The notes below the pieces were generated by a model. It ran no database searches, was not told the origin of the DNA, and saw nothing but the letters and a program-made list of their open reading frames with translations. Both the position numbers and the translations under genes were made by a program. This document shows, piece by piece, positions 62,336 to 64,000 of a DNA stretch of 64,000 nucleotides (its first letter is position 1; each line of letters opens with the position of its first letter). This DNA is from Nonomuraea thailandensis (GTDB lineage: Bacteria; Actinomycetota; Actinomycetes; Streptosporangiales; Streptosporangiaceae), in NCBI RefSeq assembly GCF_024172165.1, contig NZ_JAMZEB010000002.1, forward strand, positions 1,571,501 to 1,635,500, given 5' to 3'.

Positions 62336-63525
62336 CGCAGCGCCTCCTGTCTGACCTGTACCTGTGGTTTCGACGATTCCCTTACCCGTTTGACCTGCCG
62401 CTGGCGGCCGGCGACGGTGTAGATGGCGGCGGCCACGACGACGACCGTGCCGACGATGACGCCCTGGTAGTTCGCGCCGAGGTTGAGCACGTTGAAGCCG
62501 TTGTCCAGGGTGAACAGGATGAGCGCCCCCACCACCGACTTCAGCACGCTGCCCAGGCCGCCGAAGAGCGAGGTGCCGCCGAGGATGGCCGCGGCCAGCA
62601 CGGTCAGCTCGGTGCCCTGCAGGCCCGTCGGGTTGATCGCCAGGAGCTTGGCGGCGAACAGGATGCCGACGAAGCCGGAGCCGAGCCCGTTCAGCACGAA
62701 CGCGCCGATCCTGTAGCGGTTGACGTTGATGCCGGACAGGCGCGCCGCCTCGGCGTTCGCGCCCACCGCGTACAGGCGGCGGCCGATCACCGTGTACCGC
62801 AGCACCGCCCAGGTGATCCCGGCGATCACGATCAGGTAGTACGTCGGCTTGCTCAGCCGCAGCTCGAACCCGAGCACCGGGCTGAGCACGATTGCCACCG
62901 CCCCGGCGGCGAGCAGCGCGATCCCCGCGGGACGGGAGCGGCGCAGCAGGACGAACACGCCTGCCGCGGCGGCCGCCGCCCCGAGGATCGCCAGGATGTG
63001 CGGGACCGTCCAGTATCCGGCCTGCAGAGCGATCAGCGAGCTCTGCGCGTCCGGGTCGGAGGCGGTGATCGTGCGGCCGTCGGTGAGGATGAGCACCAGC
63101 CCCCGCACGGCCGTCATCGTGCCCAGCGTGACGATGAACGCGTTGATGCCGACGAGCTGCACGATCAGCCCGTTCACCGCCCCGCACACCAGCCCCGCGC
63201 CCAGCGCGATCGCCATCGCGACCGGCAGCCCGAGCGGCGCCACCAGGCTGAGCACGGTGGCCGCCGAGAAGGCCGCCACCGAGGCCACCGACAGGTCGAA
63301 GTTCCCGCTGATCAGGACGACCGTGGTGAACACGGCGAGGATGGCGATCAGCGACGACTGGTCCAGGATGTTGATGACGTTCGTCGCCGACAGGTACGGC
63401 GGGCGGCCGAGCTGCGCCGTCAGCAGCGTCAGCACGGCGACGATCAGCAACAGGGCGTAGACCACGCCCGCGTTGCCCGGCCGCAGCGCGGCGGCCAGCC
63501 GTGAGCGCAGATCCTTACGCGGCAT
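62332..63525 (-). CDS. RbsC-type ABC sugar permease
   Basis: A 397-residue membrane permease with about ten hydrophobic segments. The monosaccharide-importer motif AARLSGINVNRYRIGAFVLNGLGSGFVGI docks the ATPase. ATG 63525 with GGGAGG at eight bases; GTG 63534 is possible. It overlaps the ATPase gene by 11 bases. CUT2-type importers carry monosaccharides such as ribose, xylose or rhamnose. Confidence 0.9.
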   Translation of the reverse strand: MPRKDLRSRLAAALRPGNAGVVYALLLIVAVLTLLTAQLGRPPYLSATNVINILDQSSLIAILAVFTTVVLISGNFDLSVASVAAFSAATVLSLVAPLGLPVAMAIALGAGLVCGAVNGLIVQLVGINAFIVTLGTMTAVRGLVLILTDGRTITASDPDAQSSLIALQAGYWTVPHILAILGAAAAAAGVFVLLRRSRPAGIALLAAGAVAIVLSPVLGFELRLSKPTYYLIVIAGITWAVLRYTVIGRRLYAVGANAEAARLSGINVNRYRIGAFVLNGLGSGFVGILFAAKLLAINPTGLQGTELTVLAAAILGGTSLFGGLGSVLKSVVGALILFTLDNGFNVLNLGANYQGVIVGTVVVVAAAIYTVAGRQRQVKRVRESSKPQVQVRQEALR

Positions 63526-64000
63526 GGTTCGCACCTCCCTCGCCGAAGCCGTTCGCCAGCATCAGCAACTCCTCCTCGGATGTCTCGTGTGCCGCCCGTT
63601 CGGCGACGATGCGGCCCTCGCGCACGACCAGCACCCGGGTCGCCACCGCGAGGATCTCCTCGAACTCGCTGCTCACCACGAGCACGACGTTGCCGCCCGA
63701 GCCGCTGCCCGAGCCGCCGCCCGAGCCGCCGCCCGCGGCGAAGCGGCGGACCAGCTCCAGGATGTCGGCCTTGGCGCCGACGTCCACGCCGGCGGTGGGC
63801 TCGTCGAGCATGAAGACGCGGGCGCCGCCGTACAGCCACTTGCCGAACACGACCTTCTGCGCGTTGCCGCCGGACAGCTCGGTCGGCAGCGCGTCCGGGC
63901 CCGGGCAGACGATGCCGAGGTCGGCGATCGCGCGTTCGGCGCGCTCGTGCTCGGCGGGCTCGCGCGGCAGCGACCGGCCCGACGACAGGGACGCCACGTC
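63515..64000 (-). CDS. ABC sugar importer ATPase, truncated by window end
   Basis: The last 160 or so residues of a CUT2-type duplicated ATPase. Seen: signature ELSGGNAQKVVFGKWL, Walker B RVFMLDEPTAGVDVGAKADI and H-loop region VVSSEFEEILAVATRVLVVREGRIV. An unusual Gly/Ser run (GGGSGGGSGSGSGG) is inserted between the helix after Walker B and the next strand (NVVLVVSSE). The N-terminal part lies beyond 64000. Confidence 0.88.
   Translation of the reverse strand, partial: DVASLSSGRSLPREPAEHERAERAIADLGIVCPGPDALPTELSGGNAQKVVFGKWLYGGARVFMLDEPTAGVDVGAKADILELVRRFAAGGGSGGGSGSGSGGNVVLVVSSEFEEILAVATRVLVVREGRIVAERAAHETSEEELLMLANGFGEGGANHAA
63691..63738 (-). repeat. 12-bp tandem repeat coding Gly-Ser in the ATPase
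   Basis: About four copies of CCGCCCGAGCCG-like units on the + strand encode the (GGGS)n insert of the ATPase. Confidence 0.8.

Overview
The window is very GC-rich and gene-dense, with many GTG and TTG starts, ATGA-type stop/start overlaps and purine-rich Shine-Dalgarno (SD) sites. Together with Methyltransf_19 (DUF574) proteins, an NsrR-like Rrf2 regulator, several LacI-regulated glycosidase operons, a SpoIIE-type phosphatase and a LanB-type peptide-modification locus, this points to a soil actinomycete, most likely of the Streptosporangiaceae kind. The taxonomic placement is inference.

1-8.7 kb holds housekeeping and accessory genes: an ABC-F ATPase with a structured leader, a tiny HTH protein, an enoyl-CoA hydratase homologue, an ABC exporter, a sulfotransferase divergent from a sirtuin, an LD-carboxypeptidase and an unknown protein. 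8.8-16.3 kb holds a UvrA-like ATPase, a tandem YbaB-like protein with a small partner, a frameshifted glycerophosphodiester phosphodiesterase, a PLP aminotransferase and a membrane SpoIIE phosphatase.

16.1-26.4 kb is the most unusual part and looks like an unrecognised RiPP locus. It has two LanB-like proteins with no elimination domain anywhere nearby and, between them, a protein resembling a radical-SAM barrel without the cysteine cluster. A 34-residue precursor-like peptide with a strong SD follows, and its 3' end overlaps a heterodimeric ABC exporter with one degenerate ATP site. A second sirtuin, a YchJ-like protein, a secreted beta-helix protein and a Methyltransf_19 protein follow.

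30.9-38.4 kb is a galactan utilisation regulon: LacI regulator, two permeases, binding lipoprotein, divergent GH42 beta-galactosidase and GH53 endo-galactanase. Two operators that are exact reverse complements of each other lie between the divergent units. 38.4-42.9 kb holds an NsrR-like regulator, a flavohaemoglobin whose leader and first codons are tandemly duplicated, a nitroreductase, a MetE-like methyltransferase and a second Methyltransf_19 protein. 42.9-49.7 kb is a LacI-GH42-GH31-GH1 operon fitted to stripping xyloglucan oligosaccharides. Its promoter carries a perfect CGAAACGTTTCG operator.

50.8-56.9 kb is a predicted nucleotide-signalling conflict (defence) island read right to left from a good promoter: DUF4231/SLATT-like membrane protein, SLATT protein, an 'MPF' NDT-like plus TPR protein, a SLOG protein and a 1012-residue TIR-NTPase-TPR protein. 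57-64 kb holds a GH43 arabinanase, a RibD_C/DHFR-like protein and a sugar-acid type operon (LacI, Gfo/Idh dehydrogenase, lactonase-like amidohydrolase, VOC protein, RbsC-type permease, ATP-binding protein cut by the window end). No tRNA, rRNA, CRISPR array or insertion sequence was seen. Short in-frame tandem repeats recur throughout.
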